Part shown: in pieces, positions 1 to 7,305 of the stretch
Layout: each line of letters opens with the position of its first letter
How positions within the stretch are numbered: the stretch's first letter is position 1
Assembly: GCA_964568525.1 (NCBI GenBank)
Contig: CAZMPM010000029.1
Location: 1-11,297 of the forward strand
Direction: 5' to 3'
DNA from: CAYZPB01 sp964568525
Lineage (GTDB): Bacteria > Bacillota > Bacilli > Tepidibacillales > Tepidibacillaceae
DNA: 11,297 nucleotides
Position numbers and translations under genes: made by a program
Notes under the pieces: model-generated
The model's input: the letters and a program-made list of their open reading frames with translations, nothing else
Database searches by the model: none
What the model was told of the DNA's origin: nothing

Positions 1-1
1 C

Positions 2-2287
2 ACAGCAACATTCACGCTTGATGGTGAAGATAGTGAAACAAATACAGACTATGGCAATGCAGTAACATTAGGTAGCGACTTAAAAGTAACAGGTACTTTG
101 GAATATCATGCGACACATCCATCAGGTATAAGTTTCCCATCTTATGAGCATCACTTCTTAGTATTTACAATAAAAGATCTACCTAGTACTGGAGCAACAG
201 TAACAGTAGAAGGTGTTGCAAATGGAGCAGCTTCTACTAACACTTACAATTTAACAACTTCAAGCGAAGTATTTATCTGGGGTGTTGAAGCTAACGAAAA
301 CATTAAGGTAACAGTAAACTATGGTGAAGGACATGCAACAATGGTTTACACGCTAGATCTTAGTGGAGTAGTTTTAGGCTTACCGCCAGTAGATCCGGCA
401 GCAGATGTAGCAGTAGCAGCTACAGCAGTAACAGTAGGCGACAAACTGGAAAAATCTACACTTAGCGGAACTTTCAAGAATGCTGAAGGAACTGCAGTAG
501 CAGGAACACTAGCTTGGACGAACGACCAAACAGTAGTAAATGCAACTGGAGATTTTGGCTGGACATTTACACCAACAGATACAACTACCTATAACGTAAT
601 AACAGGAACTGTAAATGTAGTAGCAACTCCAGTGCCAATGTTAGGATTGTCACTTAATCCAACTCAAGCAACGGCAAAACAAGGTGATAATCTAACAGCT
701 GCTATAACTTTTTCAAGCAATTATGATGAGACAGGTTTATTAACAACTATTAGTCTGGAGAAAAGTGGATTGGTTGTAAACTTTGGAGAATTATTTGATA
801 GCCTTGATTTTACAACTACAATAGGTGGAACCGTGACTGGACCATTTGCTATGATTGGTGAAGCTAGAAACAACTCTAGTTTTAACTACGGACCAGCAGG
901 TGGAGCTCCTGTTACTGCAGATGTCAACCAAGAAACAACTATTGCAGCAAAAGTAAAAGATGATGCAGCAGTTGGAACTTACATTATGACGATTGTAGTG
1001 AACAAAATAGATGGTGATTCTCCTGTAGAAAAAATATCTACAACTTACACTTTAGTAGTAGAAAAAGAACAAGTTACAGTAACCTTTAATTCTAATGGGG
1101 GCAGCGAAGTCGCGGCACAAACAATAGATAAAGGTGAAAAAGCTACTAAGCCAGCAAATCCAACTAGAGATGGCTATGGCTTTGAAGGCTGGTATAAGGA
1201 AGCTACTTTTGATACCGCTTGGGATTTTGACACAGATACAGTAGACGAAAACATTACACTATATGGGAAATGGACTGAATGGGCTACGCTATTTGACTTC
1301 GATACAGGAACCAAAACAATAACAAAATACAATGGTTCTGCAACGGAAGTTGTAATACCGGCAAGTATAAGAGTATCGGGTACTGAATACAACGTAGAAG
1401 CAATCGGTGCAGGTGTATTCCTAAACAATACCAATATCACTAAGGTAACAATTGCAGAAGGAATTGAAAGTATAGGTTATCAAGCATTCCGCTCAGCGTG
1501 GAAAATTACAGAAGTGACGATTCCAAACAGTGTAACAACAATTTCAGAAGAAGCCTTTTATGGAACTTTAGGATTACAATCTGTTACATTACCAAACAAT
1601 TTAACTAAAATTAAAACAGCAGCATTTAGTAATAGTGGTTTAACAAGTTTGGTATTGCCAAATTTAGTAACTGAGATAGGTGAAAGAGCATTTTACTCAA
1701 ATAATCAATTGACATCCGTAACCTTAAATGATGGATTAGTTACGATTGGAGAGAGTGCATTTTATGGTGCATGGGCTTTAAAAACAATAACTATACCAGC
1801 TAGTATAGAAACGATTGGGAAATCAGCATTTGATGGTTCATTATCAGGTTATGATCACGGATTAACTAGCATAGCATTTGCAGAAGGTAGCTTGTTAAAA
1901 ACAATTGGGAAGAATGCATTTTCTAAAACTGGATTAGTTTCAGTAGCAATACCAGCTGCTGTAGAAGTTATTGAATGGGGTGCATTTGCTAATATCGCAA
2001 GTTTAACAATGGTAACATTTGCGGGAGACAACTTAACTGAACTAGGAAATTATGCATTTTATGGCACAAACCTAACAGCCATAGATTTACCAACAAGTTT
2101 AACAACAATGAAAGTTGGTGCTTTCCAAGGTAACAACCTTACTAGTATAACCATCGGAGCAAATGTAGACGTAGGTTATTCGTTGCTTGCAGAAGATAAA
2201 AACGAATTTAAAGATGCATATGATGCAGCAAGTAAAGTAGCTGGAACTTACGTCTATTCAGAGGATGCTTGGACTAAACAAGAATAA
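2..2287 (+). CDS. Secreted/surface protein with Ig-like modules, InlB B-repeat and BspA-type leucine-rich repeats (5' partial)
   Basis: The frame is open from base 2 with no stop, so the gene starts before the window; the TTG at 98 lies inside the open frame and has no ribosome site. In order, the visible part shows: Thr/Val-rich beta-sandwich-like segments, including a module ending in FTPTDTTTYN of the kind found in clostridial surface proteins; a second Ig-like stretch; one InlB B-repeat (Listeria-Bacteroides repeat) at about 1073-1282, with FNSNGG, GYGFEGWY and LYGKW; and eleven BspA-type leucine-rich repeats at about 1394-2164. The C-terminus ends in a KVAGTYVYSEDAW tail, as I recall for many BspA-like proteins. 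No LPXTG, SLH or choline-binding anchor is visible, so any anchor must be at the missing N-terminus, or the protein is released. Adhesion or surface binding is inferred from the repeat classes. Codons favour A-ending forms (aca, gta, gca) more than in the downstream genes. Domain class is confident; ligand unknown. Confidence 0.9.
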   Translation, partial: TATFTLDGEDSETNTDYGNAVTLGSDLKVTGTLEYHATHPSGISFPSYEHHFLVFTIKDLPSTGATVTVEGVANGAASTNTYNLTTSSEVFIWGVEANENIKVTVNYGEGHATMVYTLDLSGVVLGLPPVDPAADVAVAATAVTVGDKLEKSTLSGTFKNAEGTAVAGTLAWTNDQTVVNATGDFGWTFTPTDTTTYNVITGTVNVVATPVPMLGLSLNPTQATAKQGDNLTAAITFSSNYDETGLLTTISLEKSGLVVNFGELFDSLDFTTTIGGTVTGPFAMIGEARNNSSFNYGPAGGAPVTADVNQETTIAAKVKDDAAVGTYIMTIVVNKIDGDSPVEKISTTYTLVVEKEQVTVTFNSNGGSEVAAQTIDKGEKATKPANPTRDGYGFEGWYKEATFDTAWDFDTDTVDENITLYGKWTEWATLFDFDTGTKTITKYNGSATEVVIPASIRVSGTEYNVEAIGAGVFLNNTNITKVTIAEGIESIGYQAFRSAWKITEVTIPNSVTTISEEAFYGTLGLQSVTLPNNLTKIKTAAFSNSGLTSLVLPNLVTEIGERAFYSNNQLTSVTLNDGLVTIGESAFYGAWALKTITIPASIETIGKSAFDGSLSGYDHGLTSIAFAEGSLLKTIGKNAFSKTGLVSVAIPAAVEVIEWGAFANIASLTMVTFAGDNLTELGNYAFYGTNLTAIDLPTSLTTMKVGAFQGNNLTSITIGANVDVGYSLLAEDKNEFKDAYDAASKVAGTYVYSEDAWTKQE
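1394..2164 (+). repeat. Eleven BspA-type (LRR_5) leucine-rich repeats, period about 23 residues
   Basis: The translated region holds eleven consecutive units of roughly 22-29 residues with the pattern I-x-x-I-G-x-x-A-F-x-x-x-x-x-L-x-x-V-x-I-P. Examples are VTTISEEAFYGTLGLQSVTL and LTKIKTAAFSNSGLTSLVLP. The AF pair recurs in nearly every unit. The unit with SLSGYDHG (about 1824-1910) is longer by about six residues, which would put a bulge in the solenoid. The repeats have diverged at the DNA level, so they are old rather than recent tandem duplications. Confidence 0.88.
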
Positions 2288-2327
2288 GAGCGTCAGGCTC
2301 CAAAAGCAAACAAAATGATATAACCCT

Positions 2328-2364
2328 AAACCCCCACAGGCTCCCCTGTGGGGGTTTATCTTTT
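2328..2364 (+). terminator. Rho-independent terminator after the surface-protein gene
   Basis: A perfect 13-bp stem (2328-2340 AAACCCCCACAGG with 2345-2357) closes a 4-base loop and is followed by a T-rich tail through 2364. It lies 41 bases after the TAA stop and isolates the surface-protein transcript from the acetate transporter. The A/T-flanked G/C core is nearly symmetric, so it might also work on the opposite strand, although no minus-strand gene is present to need it. Confidence 0.93.
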
Positions 2365-2380
2365 CCCCACAAATATATTC

Positions 2381-2409
2381 TTGTAAACAGCCCCCATATT
2401 TTATATACT
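2381..2409 (+). promoter_or_regulatory. Sigma-A-like promoter for the acetate transporter
   Basis: TTGTAA (2381-2386) and TATACT (2404-2409) are separated by exactly 17 bases, which is a good vegetative promoter pair. Transcription would begin near 2416, giving a leader of about 55 bases before the chosen start at 2471. It sits directly downstream of the preceding terminator, supporting an independent transcript. No clear operator was seen. Confidence 0.65.
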
Positions 2410-2457
2410 GCTTCTTAATGAGTCTGAAATTGAGATAACTTACTATTACTAATTTAT

Positions 2458-2466
2458 GAGGGGGAG
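2458..2466 (+). promoter_or_regulatory. Ribosome binding site deciding the acetate transporter start
   Basis: GAGGGGGAG lies 4 bases before the ATG at 2471. An in-frame ATG at 2456 overlaps this purine run and has no ribosome site of its own, so translation should start at 2471, five codons later. Confidence 0.8.
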
Positions 2467-2470
2467 CTTA

Positions 2471-3076
2471 ATGAACAAGGAAAATATTACGCAATCGGTA
2501 ACTACTATTATTAAAGACACTACCGCCAATCCGGCGCCTCTTGGATTACTGGCTTTTGGGATGACGACGGTTCTGCTTAACATAAGCAATGCTGGAATCA
2601 TGCCTTTAAACTCAATGGTCTTAGCAATGGGAATTTTCTATGGTGGTCTGGCTCAAGTAATTGCCGGCATTATGGAATGGAAGAAAAACAATACTTTTGC
2701 TGCAACGGCTTTCACATCATACGGGTTCTTCTGGCTAGCTTTTGTTGGGTTAAAACTTCTACCTGCAATCGGCATAGCAGAAGCAACAGCCAAATTCGAT
2801 ATGGGATTTTTTCTTGTGATGTGGGGACTGCTGACCCTGTTCCTTTTTATCGGGACGTTGCGAATTAGTCGGGCATTGCAAGTGGTATTCGCTACCTTAA
2901 CGATTCTATTTTTCCTATTGGCGATAGCTGATTTTACGGGGAACGCCACCATCGACGTGATAGCTGGCTACGAAGGTATTTTCTGTGGCTTTACAGCGAT
3001 ATATGCGGCTATAGCGCAAGTTCTAAATGAAGTGTATGGCAAAACGATTTTGCCGATCGGCGGTGTTAATAAATAG
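2471..3076 (+). CDS. Acetate uptake transporter, GPR1/FUN34/YaaH (SatP) family
   Basis: A 201-residue integral membrane protein expected to carry acetate (and perhaps succinate) across the cytoplasmic membrane, as described for SatP/YaaH. The family signature NPAPLGLLAFGMTTVLLN is present near the N-terminus at the start of the first membrane helix. Six hydrophobic segments follow, with GIFYGGLAQVIAGIMEW at the second/third helix and a polar, glycine-containing turn (TAFTSYGFFWLAF) typical of the family. Length matches the usual 190-210 residues. The start at 2471 is chosen from the GAGGGGGAG site. The gene is monocistronic, with its own promoter and hairpin terminator. Acetate as the substrate is family knowledge; there is no acetate kinase or acetyl-CoA synthetase gene in the window to confirm it. 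Confidence 0.92.
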   Translation: MNKENITQSVTTIIKDTTANPAPLGLLAFGMTTVLLNISNAGIMPLNSMVLAMGIFYGGLAQVIAGIMEWKKNNTFAATAFTSYGFFWLAFVGLKLLPAIGIAEATAKFDMGFFLVMWGLLTLFLFIGTLRISRALQVVFATLTILFFLLAIADFTGNATIDVIAGYEGIFCGFTAIYAAIAQVLNEVYGKTILPIGGVNK

Positions 3077-3103
3077 TCGGCATAATCAATTATTAGAGGG
3101 AAC

Positions 3104-3148
3104 AGCAGCAAGATGGCATCTGACCAAACTTGCTGCTCTTTTCTTTTT
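3104..3148 (+). terminator. Rho-independent terminator after the acetate transporter
   Basis: AGCAGCAAG (3104-3112) pairs perfectly with CTTGCTGCT (3129-3137). A 3-bp inner pairing, TGG (3114-3116) with CCA (3124-3126), can extend the stem. A T-rich tail (TTTTCTTTTT) runs to 3148. It lies 28 bases after the stop and just before the next promoter. Confidence 0.9.
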
Positions 3149-3157
3149 ACGGACATT

Positions 3158-3166
3158 TGATATAAT
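3158..3166 (+). promoter_or_regulatory. Extended -10 promoter for the ABC exporter operon
   Basis: TGATATAAT (3158-3166) is an exact extended -10 element (TGnTATAAT). The -35 position, about 3138-3143 in the terminator's T tail, reads CTTTTC and is poor, which is tolerated with an extended -10. Transcription would begin near 3173, giving a leader of roughly 27 bases before the TTG start at 3200. No MarR- or TetR-type regulator gene is adjacent and no clear operator palindrome was seen. Confidence 0.6.
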
Positions 3167-3186
3167 GGAAAAGTGTTTTCATTGAA

Positions 3187-3193
3187 AGAAGGA
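3187..3193 (+). promoter_or_regulatory. Ribosome binding site deciding a TTG start
   Basis: AGAAGGA sits 6 bases before TTG at 3200. The upstream in-frame GTG at 3173 coincides with the predicted transcription start and has no ribosome site, so it would need leaderless translation. TTG at 3200 is preferred and also gives an N-terminus (MLKLSRFLKPF) that begins right before membrane helix 1, as usual for this family. Confidence 0.7.
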
Positions 3194-3199
3194 TGTAAA

Positions 3200-5413
3200 T
3201 TGCTTAAACTAAGTCGCTTCTTAAAGCCGTTCGCAATTGGATTAATTCTAGCAATCAGTCTGCTATTTGTGCAGGCCATTGCTGAGTTAAGCCTACCAAA
3301 TTTTATGTCACGCATCGTCAATGTGGGGATTCAGCAGAGTGGGATTGAGAGTCCGATTCCTGAGGAGTTATCTGCTGATGGGATGCGACTTGTCCAAATC
3401 TTCATGGACGATCGAGAGCGCAACATCGTAAATGATCAATACCGATTAAATCAAACAAATAATACTTACGATTTAAAGCAGCCGCTTAACGAGCTAAGTA
3501 AGACAGCGACAGCTGAGCTTGAACAGGCGTTTAGTGTTGCTGCTTTAGCTTTTGTTGAATTGGTAATGACGGAGATGGACGGGTTTGTGCCCGAACAGGC
3601 TGATTCAGCACAGGCTGATTCACAACAGACTAGCAAAATCGACATAACATTAATTTATCCATATCTGCCGCTGCTTGAGGGAATCCCGCAAAAACAAATT
3701 GATAGTGCACGAGCTAACGCCCTTCAGAAAGAACCGATGATGCTTGAACAATCAGGTATTATGTTGACCAAAGCCTTCTACCAAGAGCTTGGTGTAGACC
3801 TTGGTGCATTACAAACAAAATATATTCTGCAAATCGGTCTGCGGATGATTGTCATCTCGCTGGTCGGTCTGTTTGCTGCCATTGCTGTCGGCTATCTTTC
3901 ATCGCGCATTTCAACAGGTTTTGCGCGGGATTTGCGCCGTTCCGTTTTTACAAAAGTTGAAGCCTTCTCTAGCAATGAGTTTAATAAATTTTCGACTGCT
4001 TCACTGATTACCCGCAGTACCAATGATGTAACGCAACTGCAAACTCTAGTAATGATTGGCATCCGCCTAATTGCCTATGCGCCTGTTCTGGCAACCGGCG
4101 GTATTATTATGGCGCTTAGCAAATCACCGTCGATGAGCTGGATTATTGCGTTGGCTGTCATACTATTAACTGTTCTAGTCATTGTAATCATGTTTATTGC
4201 TCTGCCGAAATTTAAAATTGTCCAAAAGTTAATCGATAAGCTTAATTTAGTCTCGCGAGAAAATTTATCGGGTCTGATGGTGGTTCGCGCTTTTGGCAAT
4301 CAAGAGTATGAGGAGGCTCGCTTCGATAGGGCCAATATTGACTTGACCAGGACGAACCTTTTCATTAACCGTGTAGTTGTCTTTATGATGCCGGTAATGA
4401 TGTTCATTATGAACGGCGTTATGGTCTTAATTATTTGGGTTGGGGCACAGCATATTGCGGTCTCTTCAATTCAAATCGGTGATATGATGGCCTTTATGCA
4501 GTATGCGATGCAGATCATCATGTCCTTCCTAATGATGTCAATGCTCTTCATTATTTTACCGCGTGCGGCTGTTTCGGCTGAGCGTGTTAATGAAGTGCTT
4601 GACACAGAGATTCTCATTAAGGATCCGGAAGTGCCACTCATCTGGGACGAGCATCTGCCTGCAAAAGAAAGGGGTCTTGTCGAGTTCGCCGATGTTAGTT
4701 TCCGCTATCCGGATGCTGAGGAGAACGCACTTCACAATATTACTTTTACCGCAAAACCAGGCACAACCACCGCGATTATCGGTTCGACCGGTTCTGGCAA
4801 ATCGACCATAGCTAATCTGATGCTACGTTTTCATGATGTTACCAGCGGATCAATTAAAATAGATGGGATAGATTTGCGCGATTTAGCATTGAAGGATATT
4901 CGCGCTGTAATTGGTTATGTACCGCAGAAGGGTGTTCTGATGTCAGGTACAATTGCCTCTAACGTCAGCTACGGCCGACCTGATGCGACCGATGAAGAGA
5001 TGGTTGAAGTTGCTGAAGTTGCCCAGTCAATCGATTTTATTAATGAAAAAGAACATAAATTTGACAGTGAAATTGCTCAAGGTGGCTCGAATGTCTCTGG
5101 TGGTCAGAAACAGCGTCTAGCAATCATGCGAGCGCTGCTCAAAAAACCGCATATTTTGATTTTTGATGACAGCTTTTCAGCACTTGATTATCGAACAGAT
5201 TCTAAGTTGCGGAAAGCTCTCCACCAATATGCATCCAACACAACGCAAATTATTATCGCACAACGTGTCAGCACTATCATGCAAGCTGAGCAGATTATTG
5301 TCTTAGACAATGGAGAGATTGTGGGAATGGGTACACATCAAGAGTTGCTAATAAGTAGCCCGACCTACTACGAGATTGCCTCCTCACAACTGTCGAAGGA
5401 GGAATTGCGATGA
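3200..5413 (+). CDS. ABC exporter half-transporter, degenerate-site subunit with large extracellular insert
   Basis: A 737-residue fused permease-ATPase of the multidrug/lipid exporter type. Membrane helix 1 (about 11-34) and helix 2 (about 211-234) are separated by about 165 hydrophilic residues predicted to lie outside the cell. The usual loop is short, and this explains the length beyond the common 570-620. In the ATPase: Walker A GSTGSGKST (528-536), Q-loop Q576, canonical signature SGGQ (633-636), Walker B ILIFDD, in which the catalytic Glu is replaced by Asp657, and an H-loop with Gln688 in place of His. These are the marks of the degenerate-site partner in TM287/288-like heterodimers. 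It overlaps the next gene by ATGA, so both subunits should be made together. The substrate is unknown; drugs, lipids or peptides are possible. Family is certain; the TTG start is likely. Confidence 0.93.
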   Translation: MLKLSRFLKPFAIGLILAISLLFVQAIAELSLPNFMSRIVNVGIQQSGIESPIPEELSADGMRLVQIFMDDRERNIVNDQYRLNQTNNTYDLKQPLNELSKTATAELEQAFSVAALAFVELVMTEMDGFVPEQADSAQADSQQTSKIDITLIYPYLPLLEGIPQKQIDSARANALQKEPMMLEQSGIMLTKAFYQELGVDLGALQTKYILQIGLRMIVISLVGLFAAIAVGYLSSRISTGFARDLRRSVFTKVEAFSSNEFNKFSTASLITRSTNDVTQLQTLVMIGIRLIAYAPVLATGGIIMALSKSPSMSWIIALAVILLTVLVIVIMFIALPKFKIVQKLIDKLNLVSRENLSGLMVVRAFGNQEYEEARFDRANIDLTRTNLFINRVVVFMMPVMMFIMNGVMVLIIWVGAQHIAVSSIQIGDMMAFMQYAMQIIMSFLMMSMLFIILPRAAVSAERVNEVLDTEILIKDPEVPLIWDEHLPAKERGLVEFADVSFRYPDAEENALHNITFTAKPGTTTAIIGSTGSGKSTIANLMLRFHDVTSGSIKIDGIDLRDLALKDIRAVIGYVPQKGVLMSGTIASNVSYGRPDATDEEMVEVAEVAQSIDFINEKEHKFDSEIAQGGSNVSGGQKQRLAIMRALLKKPHILIFDDSFSALDYRTDSKLRKALHQYASNTTQIIIAQRVSTIMQAEQIIVLDNGEIVGMGTHQELLISSPTYYEIASSQLSKEELR
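3596..3625 (+). repeat. In-frame tandem 15-base duplication in the ABC subunit's extracellular insert
   Basis: Two 15-base units (3596-3610 and 3611-3625) share their first 12 bases, CAGGCTGATTCA, and match at 13 of 15 positions. They encode QADSA-QADSQ within the hydrophilic linker of the extracellular insert. The near identity points to a fairly recent duplication in a part of the protein that tolerates length change. Confidence 0.8.
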
Positions 5414-7278
5414 GCGAACGCGAACAACGCGGTGGTGCAAAGCGTAGTGGTCCGATGGGTGGTCATGGTAGCGGCGGCCCGCTTGGTGGTCTTATGGGCA
5501 AAACTGATAAGCCAAAGGATTTCAAAGGGGCTCTCCTGAAACTGCTTCGCTACCTTGGAAGTTATAAATGGGCAATTCTCATTGTCTGGATTTTTGCGAT
5601 TGTTTCAACTGTTTTAGCGAATTGGGGACCAAAAATTCTCGGTTCAGCGACTGATGTACTATTTGACGGTGCAATGCAACAAGTTGCAGGCACTGGTTCG
5701 ATAAATTTTGAGCGGATTGCGGAAATTTTACTCTTCTTGATGGCAATCTATGTACTAAGTGCCGTTCTGGCCTTTATTCAGGGCTATATAATGTCTGGTG
5801 TCAGCATGAAACTGACTTATCGCCTGCGTAAAGAGATTATGAGCAAACTGCAACGATTGCCGGTTCGCTATTATGATAAAACGCCATATGGCGAAGTGCT
5901 TTCACGAATTACCAACGACGTGGACTTGATTAGCTCGACACTCAATCAGAGTCTAACGCAAATTATTACGTCACTTACCTCGATTATTGCAATTGCAGTG
6001 ATGATGTTATCAATCAGCTGGAAACTGACATTGATAACGCTGCTCATCTTGCCGTTGTCATTAGTCGCTATTGCGATTATCGTGAAAAGATCGCAAGGAC
6101 ATTTTGCTAATCAACAGAAATATCTGGGCAATGTTAATGGTCATATTGAAGAGATGTTCGGTGCGCATACAATTGTTAAAGCTTTTAATGGCGAAGAGCA
6201 ATCGGTCGAGCAGTTCGCAGAATATAACGACAAACTGTATGAGTCTGCTTGGAAGGCTAACTTCCTGTCCGGTATGATGATGCCAATCATTCGTTTTTTC
6301 GGCAATCTTATTTACGTTGTCATAGTTCTGGTCGGTGGAATCATGGTTACTGCCGGCACAATGACGGTTGGTGGTATCCAAGCGTTCATTCAATATGCCC
6401 GTGGCTTTACCGAGCCGATTGCTTCAATTGCTACTATTTCCAACGTTTTGCAGCAGACGGCTGCAGCTTCTGAGCGTGTATTTGAGTTGTTAGCTGAAGA
6501 GGAAGAACCGGCTGAAGCGGATAACGATTTTGCTGTGTATGGCAGTGTAGCTTTTGAGAATGTTACTTTCGGCTACGATTCTGCTAAACCGGTCATTCAT
6601 AATTTCTCGGCTAAAGTTGAACCTGGACAAAAAATTGCGATTGTCGGCCCAACTGGTGCCGGTAAAACCACGCTAGTTAAGCTGTTGATGCGTTTTTATG
6701 ATGTTGATGAGGGTGCAATCGTAATTGATGGGAATGATATAAGATTGTTTAGACGTAACAGCTTGCGCGGCCTGTTTGGTATGGTTCTACAGGACACGTG
6801 GCTGTTCAATGGCACGATTGCGGAAAATATCCGCTATGGCAAACTAACAGCCACCGATGACGAGATTGTCGCGGCAGCACAGGCGGCGCAAGTGGACCAT
6901 TTTGTTAGGACGCTACCAGATGGCTACCAAATGTTGCTGAATGAGGAAGCTGATAATATTTCGCAAGGTCAGAAGCAACTATTAACAATTGCCCGGGCAA
7001 TACTCGCTGATCCGGAAATGTTAATTCTTGATGAAGCGACAAGCAGTGTAGATACGCGGACTGAGATTCTGATTCAGCGGGCGATGGATAATCTGATGCT
7101 GAGTCGAACGAGCTTTATTATCGCTCACCGCCTATCGACAATTCGCAATGCCGATATGATTCTGGTGCTCGATGAGGGTGATATTGTTGAGCAGGGTACA
7201 CATGATGAATTACTGGAGCGCAGCGGTTTTTATGCGAAACTATATCAAAGTCAATTTGAATATGATAAAATTATATAA
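5410..7278 (+). CDS. ABC exporter half-transporter, catalytic-site subunit
   Basis: A 622-residue permease-ATPase, the partner of the upstream subunit. A Gly-rich basic tail (1-36) precedes the first helix, as in many of these second subunits. Six membrane helices lie at about 52-345, with the cytoplasmic-loop motif YYDKTPYGEVLSRITNDVD around 154-172. ATPase motifs: Walker A GPTGAGKTT (413-421), Q-loop Q461, signature NISQGQ (516-521; Gln519 replaces the second Ser/Gly-type residue), Walker B LILDE with catalytic Glu542, and H-loop His573. The altered signature pairs with the altered Walker B of subunit one, and the intact Glu/His here pair with that subunit's intact SGGQ, so exactly one full ATP site forms. 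AAGGAGGAA (5396-5404) lies 6 bases before the start, inside the upstream gene. It resembles YfiC/YheH-class exporters; substrate unknown. Confidence 0.94.
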   Translation: MSEREQRGGAKRSGPMGGHGSGGPLGGLMGKTDKPKDFKGALLKLLRYLGSYKWAILIVWIFAIVSTVLANWGPKILGSATDVLFDGAMQQVAGTGSINFERIAEILLFLMAIYVLSAVLAFIQGYIMSGVSMKLTYRLRKEIMSKLQRLPVRYYDKTPYGEVLSRITNDVDLISSTLNQSLTQIITSLTSIIAIAVMMLSISWKLTLITLLILPLSLVAIAIIVKRSQGHFANQQKYLGNVNGHIEEMFGAHTIVKAFNGEEQSVEQFAEYNDKLYESAWKANFLSGMMMPIIRFFGNLIYVVIVLVGGIMVTAGTMTVGGIQAFIQYARGFTEPIASIATISNVLQQTAAASERVFELLAEEEEPAEADNDFAVYGSVAFENVTFGYDSAKPVIHNFSAKVEPGQKIAIVGPTGAGKTTLVKLLMRFYDVDEGAIVIDGNDIRLFRRNSLRGLFGMVLQDTWLFNGTIAENIRYGKLTATDDEIVAAAQAAQVDHFVRTLPDGYQMLLNEEADNISQGQKQLLTIARAILADPEMLILDEATSSVDTRTEILIQRAMDNLMLSRTSFIIAHRLSTIRNADMILVLDEGDIVEQGTHDELLERSGFYAKLYQSQFEYDKII

Positions 7279-7305
7279 ATATAAAACGATAAGGGGGCAA
7301 ATAAT

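Noticed and set aside
98..100. TTG as a possible start of the surface-protein gene
   Set aside because: The reading frame is open from base 2, no ribosome site precedes this TTG, and no signal peptide follows it; the gene is simply cut by the window edge.
2288..2300. Small hairpin GAGC/GCTC just after the surface-protein stop
   Set aside because: Only four base pairs and no T tract; the strong 13-bp terminator follows.
2968..3321. 117-codon open frame on the minus strand across the transporter end and exporter start
   Set aside because: It runs through a terminator hairpin, a promoter and parts of two well-supported genes, and its product has no family resemblance.
6061..6393. 110-codon open frame on the minus strand
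   Set aside because: It lies wholly inside the second ABC subunit, whose protein is conserved through this region; the minus-strand product shows no recognisable motif.
7256..7285. Promoter-like pair TTGAAT and TATAAA before the SleB-type gene
   Set aside because: Spacing is 18 bases, but transcription would start around 7292, within the gene's ribosome binding site at 7291-7297. The region is A/T-rich by chance at the end of the exporter gene.
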